This document shows, piece after piece, positions 32,609 to 42,566 of a stretch of 64,000 nt of DNA. Below the pieces are notes generated by a model, which did no database searches, was not told the DNA's origin, and saw only the letters and a program-made list of their open reading frames with translations. The DNA comes from Candidatus Altimarinota bacterium (GTDB lineage: Bacteria > Patescibacteriota > Gracilibacteria > UBA1369 > LOWO2-01-FULL-3). Location of the stretch: the NCBI GenBank assembly GCA_023231115.1, contig JALNWA010000002.1, positions 1 to 64,000 on the forward strand. Direction: 5' to 3'. Numbering within the stretch: the first letter of the stretch is position 1; every line of letters begins with the position of its first letter. The translations under genes and the position numbers were made by a program.

Positions 32609-35600
32609 TTATAGAGAAATAGCAATTCCGCCGACTTCTCCTGTTCTTCCTTTAATTTTTCCGGTAGCGTCAATCGTTGTCCCTACCCTTCCAAAAAACA
32701 GTACACCTATTTCATAATATCCATCTCCGCTTGCTGAAGGGCTTACAGTAACGCTCTTTTTTGTTTGATTTAATGAAACTTTCCCAAATTCTTTTAGTAT
32801 TTTTTCTTGTAAATATTGAAGTGTTAAACCGCAACTACTAAGTGCGGCATCAGTAACAAATATATCCATCGATAGTGATGGATTTGCCTTTTTGAGAGCC
32901 TTTAATTTCTTTAAAACTGTCAGAACATTCGCTACAAGTATGTCCGGAGATCTTGTCCCATAAACATTATCCATGACAAATGAAAGCCCCTCTGTACCAT
33001 CGGCATCTTTCGTTTCAAGAACAGTAACAAGTTCATCTGAAAGACTTTGCGATTGATTCATTTTGAACTCGCGAGTAATTATTAAGAAGCGATTTCTATC
33101 TCCGAAAGTGAGGTTTGTATCGTTATTGACTTCTTTTGATCTACATCCAAGACATTGACGTATGTGCGCAATAACGTCTGTTAGATTGCCGGTCATTGTA
33201 CTGCGTAGAGTAATTTTCTTGTCACTTGCTTCAATCATTAGAAGTTTGCGGAAAGTATCTAGCCGCGATTTGAACCTACCACTCATCACTTCCGTTTTTG
33301 TACTTGATTCATGAAGTGCAAAAAATTCTTTTGAAATCGTATCTTTAGTGGCAAAAAGATCCATTGTGATTTTTTTCACCTCATCTAAGTATTTTTTTGC
33401 CGCATCATGTTCTTCATTTGAAAGCTCATTTTGTTTTTTATTTAATGCGGATTCCAGATATTCAATATCCTCACTGATTGGTTTCGCTCCGGAATTGCTT
33501 TCCATGTCTATGTCTATTTTTTTGAAGATAGCAATAACCTCATTGGAAGGCTTAAGAATGTCTTCAAGTTTGTGAATTTGCGCTTCAAGATCTGCCGACT
33601 CAATTGATTTTTGAAATTTCAATAATGATCCCAAAATACGCGCTATTTTTTGCATTTCCGGCAAAGTGCTTTTTTCATTATCAATAGGTCCAAAAGCTTC
33701 AATAACTTCATCAGAATAATTTGGATTCCTGAACCTCTCTGAAAGTGCTTTTCCCACCTGTTTTGATCCGAATTTTTGGACAATAACAAGCAAACGCTGT
33801 TCCATTTCATTAAAATTATCCGGATCTACCAAGCCGTCCATATTACGAGCCACTCCTCCAAGAGTATCTATAATCCCTCCGCTCTCTCCTATCATCATTG
33901 CCTCGGTTGACTCATTAAGCTTTGAAAAGAAAGACGGATCCATGCCGGAAAAAACATCATATTCTGTTCTCTGTGAGAGATAAGTATTGATTTTAGCTAC
34001 ATCTGTTTCTGAAAAATATTTAGAAACATCTACATTCTCTCCGCGCTTGAATGAGTCCCATTTACCAAGAACATTTAATAAAATAAAGAATGAAAGCAAT
34101 GATCGTTTTCCTTCATTTAAATCATGAATATTTGAAAGATATGTTATAAGCGGAGCAATATGTTCCATAATTTCTGCCGAAATCGGCGGAAGATTTTTCA
34201 ATCCCATTTCTGTTTTAAATAAATCACCGAGCATCTGTGTAATTTTAGAATCATATTCTTTTAGGATAATTCTTTGTTGAGCAACATCGTTAGTTTTAGA
34301 AATTTCAGTGGCGAGTTGAGCCAACATTGATTGAATTAAAGGCATATGAGTCTCAATATTCAGATTTGCCACAGTAATAAGAGATACTATGCCTTGCATA
34401 ATGTTTGACTGCATCAATGAATAATTTTCTCTGTCTATTTGAAGATTATCAAATATGCCCATGACGGATAATAGTAGTCCTTGGTCAACTTTTAGAGTAT
34501 CGAATTTCTCGTAAAATGAGGTAAAATCAGCATTAGTATAGTTAATATTTTTCGCCTGATTTGTTCTGTCCCTCTTTGCGAATTTATCAAAAAGTGATTG
34601 AGCTTTTTCTCTAACAGACTTCCCGTTATCTTGCACAATATCAGTAACGAAAGAAACAATGAAGTTTGATGTGCTTTCAATAGTCTTATATCCCAGTAAT
34701 CCTTCATTTTTGATAGAATTTAGCATCGCGATCTCATGAGAAGCTAAAGACTCTTTTCCTTCTGCCAACACTCTATTTCTCAAAGCTACCAAATGTTCAA
34801 GAATAACATTTTTTGAAGAATCCATCACTTGCTTAATGCTATCTCTTATTTGAGGATTTCCTGCATAATCCTGGTCAATTGCGCTGTATGCGAAGAGAAT
34901 AAATTGCCAATTGTCTTTCGTGACTCCATTTGCAATGTCAAAGGATGGGAAAATCTTAATAACCGCAGGATAAATTGTAGATATTTCCTTGTTTAAGTTG
35001 GAGTCAAAAAGTTTGGATTTAATATAGGCTCTCACCATTTCTTCCTCACTATATTTTTCTTTAGATGCATGTTTAAAAAGCAAATAGTCTAGAATAAAAT
35101 CTGTATGGCTTTGATTGGTAAGAAAACTATAATTTTTCATTATCTCAAAAACTGAGTGATTGTATGTCAAGTGTTCTTGTGTTCCATTTATTCCTGAATT
35201 AATTCCTATCGCCACCGCTAACGCAAATATTATATTAAGAGTAAGCCCTCCTTCTGTCCGTGCTACGTCAGCAAAAATCTCGTATAGCTCTTTGAATTTT
35301 ACAATGTCGTTTCCATAAAGACTCTTTGCCTTAATAATCCCGGGAATTATATAAAGATCTATCTCCTGCATATCTGCAAAAATCTTACATAGCTCCTTGA
35401 ATTTCACAATGTCGTTTCCGTAAAGATCTCTATTATTAATTAGTCCGTCAGTTTTAGTTTTTGCACGACTTTCTATGGAAATCTCAGCAAATATTTCAAA
35501 TTTTTCAAGGCTATCTTCGTATACACTAACTCCATCTGCTAACAAAGTGACTGGGGAATAACCATTAACATCTCTCTTTCCTTCATTCTCAATAATTGTT

Positions 35601-38600
35601 TTTTTAATCTTAAGAAATATTTCAAAATTATTTGCATATAAACTTTTTGTTGCAGTAAGGACAGTGAGAATTGAAGAACTAATTGTAGGATTAGAAAAAT
35701 GAGGATGGCTTGTAAATAATTCAACAATTTCAGCTTTTGCTTTCAAAAACATAGAAAAATCATTGCCACATAATGGCATTAGCAGACCGAAAGCTCGAAC
35801 AGCATATTTACCAACACTTTTATTTAAATCCAAAATTTCAGTCTTAACTTTCTCAAACATTTCCATATTATCGCCATAGAGTGCTTGTGCAGTAGCAAGG
35901 GCTTCAACAGCATAAGTATTTCTTGCTCTAACAATAGAACGAGGATTATCAAATCCACCAGACTTATGTTCTTCCATTGATACTTCAATAAATCCTTTTA
36001 ATTTTTCCAGACTATTGCCATATGCAGATTTTGCGGCAACAAGAGCTTCAGCGATCTCAATCATATTGGCTCCTCTATCGCCAAAACCTAACGACTCTGT
36101 TTTTAAAGTATTTGAAAGATATTCTTTTAATGACAACAACTTGCCCAAATCGTCTCCGTAAATATCTTTTGCGGCGACTAGAATTTTTAACATAGAATCC
36201 CCCTCCTCCTCTGATGCAATTTTCGCAAATGCTCTAAACATCTCTATATTTTCACCATATACCTCTTTTGCGGCGACAAGAGCAAGAATTTTGTTATGGC
36301 TTTTATTTCCTATTTCGGCTAACGAGGCAAATTCCCTGAAAGTGTCTATATCATCGCCGTAGAAACTTTTAATATCAACAAAAATCCTTATCATCGAGAT
36401 GGCTTCAGTATAGTTCCAATATTTCAATATTACTTTTGTAAATTCGTTGAAAATTTCAGGGTTATTTTCATAAACTTCCTTCGCTTTAATAACCTCTTCG
36501 ACAACACCAGTATTAGAATATTTTTTTACAAGTAAAACAAAATTTTTAAACATCTCTATATTCTTTCCGTAAACACTTCTTGCATCGCGTAACTTACTTA
36601 ACTGGTTGTGATCCAAACCCTGAATACTTTCTTCGATGAGTCTAAATCTTTCAATATCATTGTCGTATAATTCTTGAAAACCCAATAATGTATCCATTTC
36701 ATTTGAAATACTGTTTTGATCTCTTTCATTTAATTTTTTACGGAAAGCCTCATAGATATCCGGCGATTTTTCAAAAGCTTTTTGTGCCCTAAAAAGAAGA
36801 CCAATGTCGTAAGAATAGATTTTTCCCGCATTGATTGCATCAATCGTATCTTGGAATACTCTGTCGTTTATTTGGCTCTTATATGCAGATATTACCGTGG
36901 AAAGAGGACTATATTGATTTAAATCACCCGGCAAACCAACCAACAAATCAACAAATTTTCTAAAAGTTTTTGTATTATTTTTATATGCGTCACTGACATC
37001 ACGCAGAAGTGCTACTTTATAATCATTCCCTGTACGAGCGACCTCTAAAAATCCTTGGAATTTTGCTAAATCATTTCCATAGATTTCTTTAACCCTTGGC
37101 TGATTTAGCAGTAGATGTACTTTTGGCTCATTCTTTTTTAGCTTATGCATCGTAAATTTAATCGAGACCCAACTTTCCACAGGCGTTTTTGTGCGTTCCA
37201 CCTTTATGGCAGGCCCTACAACAACATCAGTATTCATCCCCTCCTGAAGTATATCCAAATGGAAATTCCACTTCTCAAATGGCTTCAGCATAAGATAATC
37301 ACGAATATATTCTGAAGCTCTAATAGAAGCATCTTCATACAAAGAATCCGCTTCTTCCTCATGCATTTTCTTTGCCATTGCATCCCGAATCTCATACATT
37401 TTTCTTATATTTATTTCTATATCATCTCTTTCTCTGTCTCTTATTTTAGAAAATTTTCCCAACAAAAATTGTTTAAATGCATCAACAGATCCATATTCTT
37501 TTTCAATATTTTCGACTCCAATATTTCCGATTAAAAAAGCGGCATTTTGTTCAAAGTTATTTGAGATATAATCATAAGCGCCTCCATCCTTCAAAAGATA
37601 AACGAGAGTATATTCAGCCGCAGAAATATTTTGTGTAAGGAAAAAAGCCAATGCTTCATCTTTAATACGAGTACAAACTTCAGCATCTACAACAGCTAAA
37701 TAAGCATCAATTGCAACATCATCTATTTTGCCATCTTTCACAAAAGATATTTTTCCGGATTGAAATTCTCTAGCATAATTAGCAAATTCCACCACCCCAG
37801 GCTCTGCAAAATTATGTCCCTGTTTTTCAAAATGCTGAACTTCATGATTAATAACAGAATCAACATTTTCACCCATAACAACAGCAATAACCGGAACACC
37901 AAGTCCTGATTGCGAAGGGTTCAAAGCAACCCCTTTGCAATGAAGAACAAATCCCTCAAGATCAGCTTTGTTGGAAAATCCAACAACCAAAACTCCCTTC
38001 ATAAAACTCAACCTTACATCACCCAAAAATGCATCACTTGGATGTTTACTGCTAAAATTAGGAATAAATTTTCCAAACAATTTGTATAAAATTTGTTTTT
38101 TAAATTCAGGATCCTTAAGCTTTTCATTATTAAAGATCTTGCCATATGCTCCACCCAAAGATTTCATCTTAATAGCATATTCCGCAAATACAAACATCTG
38201 ATTAGCTTCGCTTCTGCTGAGCCCTGAGCCTTTAATAAAATTATTATAAACATCTTCAATATTCGCATTCGGATTTTTAGAAATATTTTCTCTTATCTTT
38301 TGAATAGTACTCGCAACAAGCTCATTATGTTTTTTTACGAAAGCCCTGAATTGATCAATAGATATTTCACGATTTCTAAATTTTTGCTCTTCAATTGCAA
38401 TAAGATCTTCACTAACGGCAGCAAAATCATCCCTAGCAACTTCAGAAAGTCTACTCCAAGATTCATTATGTTTTTTTGTATCTTGCAAAAGTTTTGTTTC
38501 GATTTCCGCGGCAACGGCAGGATCAATTCCCGCCTCGGTCGCAACATATCGAACACCATCCAAAACACTTTGAATCTGTATTTTTTCATTTGCCACATTT

Positions 38601-41275
38601 TGGCTTGCAGTCGCCACATCTGCTGATGTTTGTGTCGACGGATGAATTGTAACAGAAGCAATACTTTGGTGTAATGTTGGTCCATAAAACGACAATTCAA
38701 CACTTCCATCTGTATTTATTTTTGAATCGAAAGATGAATTTTTTTTGCCCGCAAATTGTGATTTTAAATTTGCAATAAATTCCGCGGGAGTTTTTGCATT
38801 ATAAACAAAATTGCTACCATCAACGCTTATCCCGACTTTCTTTGTGTCCACTCCAGCCATAGCAAAATGTGTACTTATTCCATCTGCGGCATTAACAAGC
38901 TGTGCAAGAACACCAAGAACCGGATGTGTCTTCTCAGCCCACTGTTCCATTGTTTCTTCACTGGATTCTTTCGCAACTTCCGCACCAAAAGCAGAAAACA
39001 AATCTTTTGGATTCTTTATTTTCATTTCAATTGGAGAAAATATTTTTCCTAATTTTTCCGTTGCACCTAAGGCACGAGATGCAACCCTAGAGCCAACTGC
39101 ACTTTTTGAAACACTTGCAATTTTAAGTCCCTTCATAACAGTGCTCGCCGCCAAAACAGTACCGAGAGACATTGCATATCCCCAATAAAAATCTTTTCGC
39201 ATTTGATTTGTATTCCAAATATCTTCTCTCTTAAAATCACTAAGTCCTGCAACATTTGTTAACTCCATTCCAACTCTTGAACCTACAACTCCACCTCCTG
39301 ACATTCCGGCAGGAACTAAAAGTTTTGAAACAGCCGACACTACCCTCACACCGGTCGCACTTCCGGATAAAACTTCGGCAGGCAATAAAAAATTAGCTGA
39401 CACCTGAATTAATTTGGAGACTATTTTTGCGCCGATAATACCACCGGTAACAGCGGCAATCGTTGACACACTAAACACTGCAATATCCTTTAAAGTTTGA
39501 GCATGATATTTATCCTCCATTTCGTTAAACTCTTTTTTAGCATCTTCCAGCCTTTTAAGCTGTTGAAGTGAAATTGGAGAATTGTCATTTTTTAAAACAG
39601 TATCAATAGTTTCCATGGCATTTTTTAACGCCATCAAATACAGAACTCTAAGTTGAGGATGAAGTCTGAACATTTCATTGTCTGCATTTTGAACTTTGGA
39701 AAGTTCGAGAAATAAATCCCCCCTCATGCTTTCAAATTTATTTCTCGCAATTTTCACTTCAGGAATAATTTTGTCATACGCCTCTGCGCCTTGATTAAAA
39801 ATTCTTGTTAATTTTGTAGCATTTTTCTCCGCCCAATTTGGATCGCTTTGAGCACTGTCAAAGTCTGCAAGCACAAGCCCCAAAGTTTCATAATGCCCCA
39901 AAACTGCATTCATTATTCCACCATATTTCTTCTCCATTTCCACACCTTCTTTTTGAACCATTCCAATCGCCGCCGCAGAAACAGATAATCTGTCTACATC
40001 TGGCACTTCATATTCTTTTATTTCCAAAAACTCCGCGACCATTTTTGATTCTTCATTTGAATTTTGGGCCTCTTCTCTAAAATCTTTCATCAACTCTTCC
40101 CAACTTCTTTTCTCGCTGTCACCTTCTTTTCTCTGAGGTCTCGCCTTCATTACATCTAAGGTAAGCCCAATAGAAAGAAGTTTGGATTGTATTTCAGCGT
40201 GATGATTTAACATCGAAATATACGCCATAAGTCTTTGTCCGATTTTATTTCTTTCTTTCGCAGGAACTTTCGAAATATTAGAATATTTTCCCAAAACTTC
40301 TCCAAAAAAATCACCTTCCTTTTGCATTTTCATAGCAAGACTGTTGGATTCTTCAATCAATTGATCACTTTCAATCGCATATCTTTGAGCAATTGCTTCT
40401 TTGTTTTCTCCTTCAGAAACTTCTCCGGTATTTTCAAGTTTTTCATATGCATATTTAAGATACGGATTAGCGTTGATTTCTCCTGATATTTCTCTATTCG
40501 TCATCCAAATACGCATCTTCGATTCGGCGACTTCAATTGCTTTAACAGAACCGGGTTCCGGCATTTTCAGTTCTCCACAAAGATTTTTTATTTCAACGGA
40601 ATTATCACATGCAAATATTTTTTCAATAATGCTTTTTACTTCAGCAGTCGCTTTCTTTTTTCCAACATACGAAAGTGCAATTTCTCTTTTTGCATAAAGC
40701 AAAGAAATTCTCCATTCAAAATACGGTCTATTCTTCGGATTTCTAAGTCCTCTGGAATTTTCAGCAAATTCTTTTTCAAACCTCTCAACAATTATTCTTT
40801 CTGTATCACTCATCGCAATTCTATATTCGACATAATCAAGAAGTTCCGACATCGCTTTTTCCGCGTGTTCGTTTTGCCCAGTGATATATGAATGCAAAAT
40901 ATCAGAAAGATTTTTTCCTTTTTTGTGCAATTCATTTAACGCTTTTTTTGAACCTGCGGCCATTGAGAAAAACGGCTTAAATTGATTATATATCGTATCT
41001 ATTGAAAGCTTATTTACGCCTTTCACGACATTGGAATACAACGCTTTATATTCTTCAATTTTTAAATCTATTCCAAGCGCACGAAATTCATCTTCAATTT
41101 TTTTGAAATAATCCGCTTTGATTGGTTTGTCCAAAAGACCACCCACATCGCCCCCAAGACTCGCACGAGCGTTCACATTCGGGTTCTCACGTGATTCCCT
41201 CAAGGTTGACTGTTGCCTCTCACCACCGGACATATTCGGCGTACCTGAGCCTTTATTTGAGTCTAAACCTCCCAT
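32609..41275 (-). CDS. Giant repeat protein with an HEXXH motif, unknown function
   Basis: An uninterrupted 2,888-residue protein; the start at 41275 (MGGLDSNKGS) is preferred over ATG 41314 because the extended -10 promoter predicts transcription from about 41306. Residues 1-50 are disordered; 50-590 are helical; about 595-735 contain hydrophobic, Gly/Ala-rich segments (IAAVTGGIIGAKIV, YWGYAMSLGTVLAAS). An HEVQH zinc-protease-like motif is at residues 1144-1148, with a possible third ligand Glu near 1207 (IKDEALAFF). About 17 degenerate repeats of 30-48 residues with a core like AKxLYGNDIxxFKxF occupy about 1393-2000. Residues 2000-2650 are helical. The end (after RQCLGC near 2705) is a smaller alpha/beta domain. 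There is no signal peptide. It is flanked by convergent and divergent single genes. A role as protease, effector-like or scaffold protein is open. Confidence 0.85.
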   Translation of the reverse strand: MGGLDSNKGSGTPNMSGGERQQSTLRESRENPNVNARASLGGDVGGLLDKPIKADYFKKIEDEFRALGIDLKIEEYKALYSNVVKGVNKLSIDTIYNQFKPFFSMAAGSKKALNELHKKGKNLSDILHSYITGQNEHAEKAMSELLDYVEYRIAMSDTERIIVERFEKEFAENSRGLRNPKNRPYFEWRISLLYAKREIALSYVGKKKATAEVKSIIEKIFACDNSVEIKNLCGELKMPEPGSVKAIEVAESKMRIWMTNREISGEINANPYLKYAYEKLENTGEVSEGENKEAIAQRYAIESDQLIEESNSLAMKMQKEGDFFGEVLGKYSNISKVPAKERNKIGQRLMAYISMLNHHAEIQSKLLSIGLTLDVMKARPQRKEGDSEKRSWEELMKDFREEAQNSNEESKMVAEFLEIKEYEVPDVDRLSVSAAAIGMVQKEGVEMEKKYGGIMNAVLGHYETLGLVLADFDSAQSDPNWAEKNATKLTRIFNQGAEAYDKIIPEVKIARNKFESMRGDLFLELSKVQNADNEMFRLHPQLRVLYLMALKNAMETIDTVLKNDNSPISLQQLKRLEDAKKEFNEMEDKYHAQTLKDIAVFSVSTIAAVTGGIIGAKIVSKLIQVSANFLLPAEVLSGSATGVRVVSAVSKLLVPAGMSGGGVVGSRVGMELTNVAGLSDFKREDIWNTNQMRKDFYWGYAMSLGTVLAASTVMKGLKIASVSKSAVGSRVASRALGATEKLGKIFSPIEMKIKNPKDLFSAFGAEVAKESSEETMEQWAEKTHPVLGVLAQLVNAADGISTHFAMAGVDTKKVGISVDGSNFVYNAKTPAEFIANLKSQFAGKKNSSFDSKINTDGSVELSFYGPTLHQSIASVTIHPSTQTSADVATASQNVANEKIQIQSVLDGVRYVATEAGIDPAVAAEIETKLLQDTKKHNESWSRLSEVARDDFAAVSEDLIAIEEQKFRNREISIDQFRAFVKKHNELVASTIQKIRENISKNPNANIEDVYNNFIKGSGLSRSEANQMFVFAEYAIKMKSLGGAYGKIFNNEKLKDPEFKKQILYKLFGKFIPNFSSKHPSDAFLGDVRLSFMKGVLVVGFSNKADLEGFVLHCKGVALNPSQSGLGVPVIAVVMGENVDSVINHEVQHFEKQGHNFAEPGVVEFANYAREFQSGKISFVKDGKIDDVAIDAYLAVVDAEVCTRIKDEALAFFLTQNISAAEYTLVYLLKDGGAYDYISNNFEQNAAFLIGNIGVENIEKEYGSVDAFKQFLLGKFSKIRDRERDDIEINIRKMYEIRDAMAKKMHEEEADSLYEDASIRASEYIRDYLMLKPFEKWNFHLDILQEGMNTDVVVGPAIKVERTKTPVESWVSIKFTMHKLKKNEPKVHLLLNQPRVKEIYGNDLAKFQGFLEVARTGNDYKVALLRDVSDAYKNNTKTFRKFVDLLVGLPGDLNQYSPLSTVISAYKSQINDRVFQDTIDAINAGKIYSYDIGLLFRAQKAFEKSPDIYEAFRKKLNERDQNSISNEMDTLLGFQELYDNDIERFRLIEESIQGLDHNQLSKLRDARSVYGKNIEMFKNFVLLVKKYSNTGVVEEVIKAKEVYENNPEIFNEFTKVILKYWNYTEAISMIRIFVDIKSFYGDDIDTFREFASLAEIGNKSHNKILALVAAKEVYGENIEMFRAFAKIASEEEGDSMLKILVAAKDIYGDDLGKLLSLKEYLSNTLKTESLGFGDRGANMIEIAEALVAAKSAYGNSLEKLKGFIEVSMEEHKSGGFDNPRSIVRARNTYAVEALATAQALYGDNMEMFEKVKTEILDLNKSVGKYAVRAFGLLMPLCGNDFSMFLKAKAEIVELFTSHPHFSNPTISSSILTVLTATKSLYANNFEIFLKIKKTIIENEGKRDVNGYSPVTLLADGVSVYEDSLEKFEIFAEISIESRAKTKTDGLINNRDLYGNDIVKFKELCKIFADMQEIDLYIIPGIIKAKSLYGNDIVKFKELYEIFADVARTEGGLTLNIIFALAVAIGINSGINGTQEHLTYNHSVFEIMKNYSFLTNQSHTDFILDYLLFKHASKEKYSEEEMVRAYIKSKLFDSNLNKEISTIYPAVIKIFPSFDIANGVTKDNWQFILFAYSAIDQDYAGNPQIRDSIKQVMDSSKNVILEHLVALRNRVLAEGKESLASHEIAMLNSIKNEGLLGYKTIESTSNFIVSFVTDIVQDNGKSVREKAQSLFDKFAKRDRTNQAKNINYTNADFTSFYEKFDTLKVDQGLLLSVMGIFDNLQIDRENYSLMQSNIMQGIVSLITVANLNIETHMPLIQSMLAQLATEISKTNDVAQQRIILKEYDSKITQMLGDLFKTEMGLKNLPPISAEIMEHIAPLITYLSNIHDLNEGKRSLLSFFILLNVLGKWDSFKRGENVDVSKYFSETDVAKINTYLSQRTEYDVFSGMDPSFFSKLNESTEAMMIGESGGIIDTLGGVARNMDGLVDPDNFNEMEQRLLVIVQKFGSKQVGKALSERFRNPNYSDEVIEAFGPIDNEKSTLPEMQKIARILGSLLKFQKSIESADLEAQIHKLEDILKPSNEVIAIFKKIDIDMESNSGAKPISEDIEYLESALNKKQNELSNEEHDAAKKYLDEVKKITMDLFATKDTISKEFFALHESSTKTEVMSGRFKSRLDTFRKLLMIEASDKKITLRSTMTGNLTDVIAHIRQCLGCRSKEVNNDTNLTFGDRNRFLIITREFKMNQSQSLSDELVTVLETKDADGTEGLSFVMDNVYGTRSPDILVANVLTVLKKLKALKKANPSLSMDIFVTDAALSSCGLTLQYLQEKILKEFGKVSLNQTKKSVTVSPSASGDGYYEIGVLFFGRVGTTIDATGKIKGRTGEVGGIAISL

Positions 41276-41312
41276 TTTTATTTTTATTTTTTGTCTAAAA
41301 ATTAATCCATAC

Positions 41313-41325
41313 ATTATACCACAAA
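41313..41325 (-). promoter_or_regulatory. Extended -10 promoter of the giant gene
   Basis: Minus-strand TTTGTGGTATAAT with TATAAT at 41313-41318 and a TGG extension; no convincing -35. The same 13 bases occur before the 226-aa gene at 62340-62352. Confidence 0.65.
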
Positions 41326-41387
41326 TTTGGCTTTTCTAAAAGACCAAAACCCGCTATATTAAGACAAGAAACTAATCTTTTTCCAAA

Positions 41388-42566
41388 ATGTTGAGCATTG
41401 ATATAAAAAATTCAAAAAGTTCACCTGTAAAATTCTTAAAAAACATAGAAAAAAGACACCAAGACTTTTACAAAGTTATCGATGACAAAAAAGCATTTGA
41501 AAAAATCGAAAAACTCGCGAAAAAACTAAAAAATAATTTTAAATATTTTGTAGTTCTAGGAATTGGTGGTTCTGCGCTTGGCACTATTTGTCTTAAAAAT
41601 GCGCTAAAACCAATCGACCATGAAAAACTTTTCGTGATAGACAATATAGATCCGGATTTCATAAAAGAAGTTGAAAATAAAATAGACCTCAAAAAAACAT
41701 TATTTATTGTGGTTTCGAAATCGGGAGACACTCTCGAAACATTGTCGCAATTTTTTTATTTTCACAAAAAGATAAAAGACAAAAAATTAGATGTAAAAAA
41801 ACATTTTATTTTTATCACCGATCCGAAAAAAGGTTTATTAAGAGAACTTTCAAAAAAAGAAAAATACGAAACACTTGATGTTCCGAAAAATGTCGGAGGA
41901 AGATTTTCAGTTTTAACAGCCGTAAGCCTTTTTCCGGCAATGTTAATTGGAATCGATATTAAAAAAATAATCACAGGCGCACAAAAAATGCGCAACAAAT
42001 TTTTATCAAAAGATGCAAAAAAAAATCTTCCGTTTTTGCTCGCAAAAACACAGTACGATTTTTACAAAAAAGGATTTAAAACAAACGTTTTATTCCCCTA
42101 CTCAAATTCTCTTTCAGATTTTTCAAATTGGACAGTACAACTGATTTGCGAAAGCACTGGAAAAAAATCAAAAGGAATAACAATAATAAAAGCACTCGGC
42201 GCAACCGATCAACACGCCCAAAGTCAGCTGTTTCATGAAGGTCCGAACGACAAATTAATAATATTTTTTGAAATAGAAAATTTCAAAAACACATTAAAAA
42301 TTCCAAATGAAATTGCAAAAAGTCTCACTTTTGCAAAACTTTTAAATATAGAAAAATCATCAACTGAGAAATCATTACAAAAAGAAAACAGACCGACATT
42401 AACAATAAAATTAGACAAAATTTCCGAAGAAAATTTGGGCGAATTATTTATGTTATTTGAAGGATCGACAGCATTCCTTGGAGAATTTTTTGAAATAAAT
42501 GCATTCAATCAACCGGGCGTGGAACATTCAAAAAAGCTCACAAAACAGGCAATAATCAATCTGTGA
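41388..42566 (+). CDS. pgi: Glucose-6-phosphate isomerase
   Basis: Pgi interconverts glucose-6-phosphate and fructose-6-phosphate. Signature segments are VLGIGGSALGTICLKNAL, VVSKSGDTLETLSQFF (phosphate-binding SGDTxET) and ATDQHAQSQLFHEGPNDK (catalytic region), with VGGRFSVLTAVSLFPAMLIG in between. At 392 residues it is shorter than typical bacterial Pgi (about 450-550) but keeps both SIS subdomains. Its TGA stop overlaps the ATG of epmA (TGATG), so the two are translationally coupled. Confidence 0.94.
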   Translation: MLSIDIKNSKSSPVKFLKNIEKRHQDFYKVIDDKKAFEKIEKLAKKLKNNFKYFVVLGIGGSALGTICLKNALKPIDHEKLFVIDNIDPDFIKEVENKIDLKKTLFIVVSKSGDTLETLSQFFYFHKKIKDKKLDVKKHFIFITDPKKGLLRELSKKEKYETLDVPKNVGGRFSVLTAVSLFPAMLIGIDIKKIITGAQKMRNKFLSKDAKKNLPFLLAKTQYDFYKKGFKTNVLFPYSNSLSDFSNWTVQLICESTGKKSKGITIIKALGATDQHAQSQLFHEGPNDKLIIFFEIENFKNTLKIPNEIAKSLTFAKLLNIEKSSTEKSLQKENRPTLTIKLDKISEENLGELFMLFEGSTAFLGEFFEINAFNQPGVEHSKKLTKQAIINL

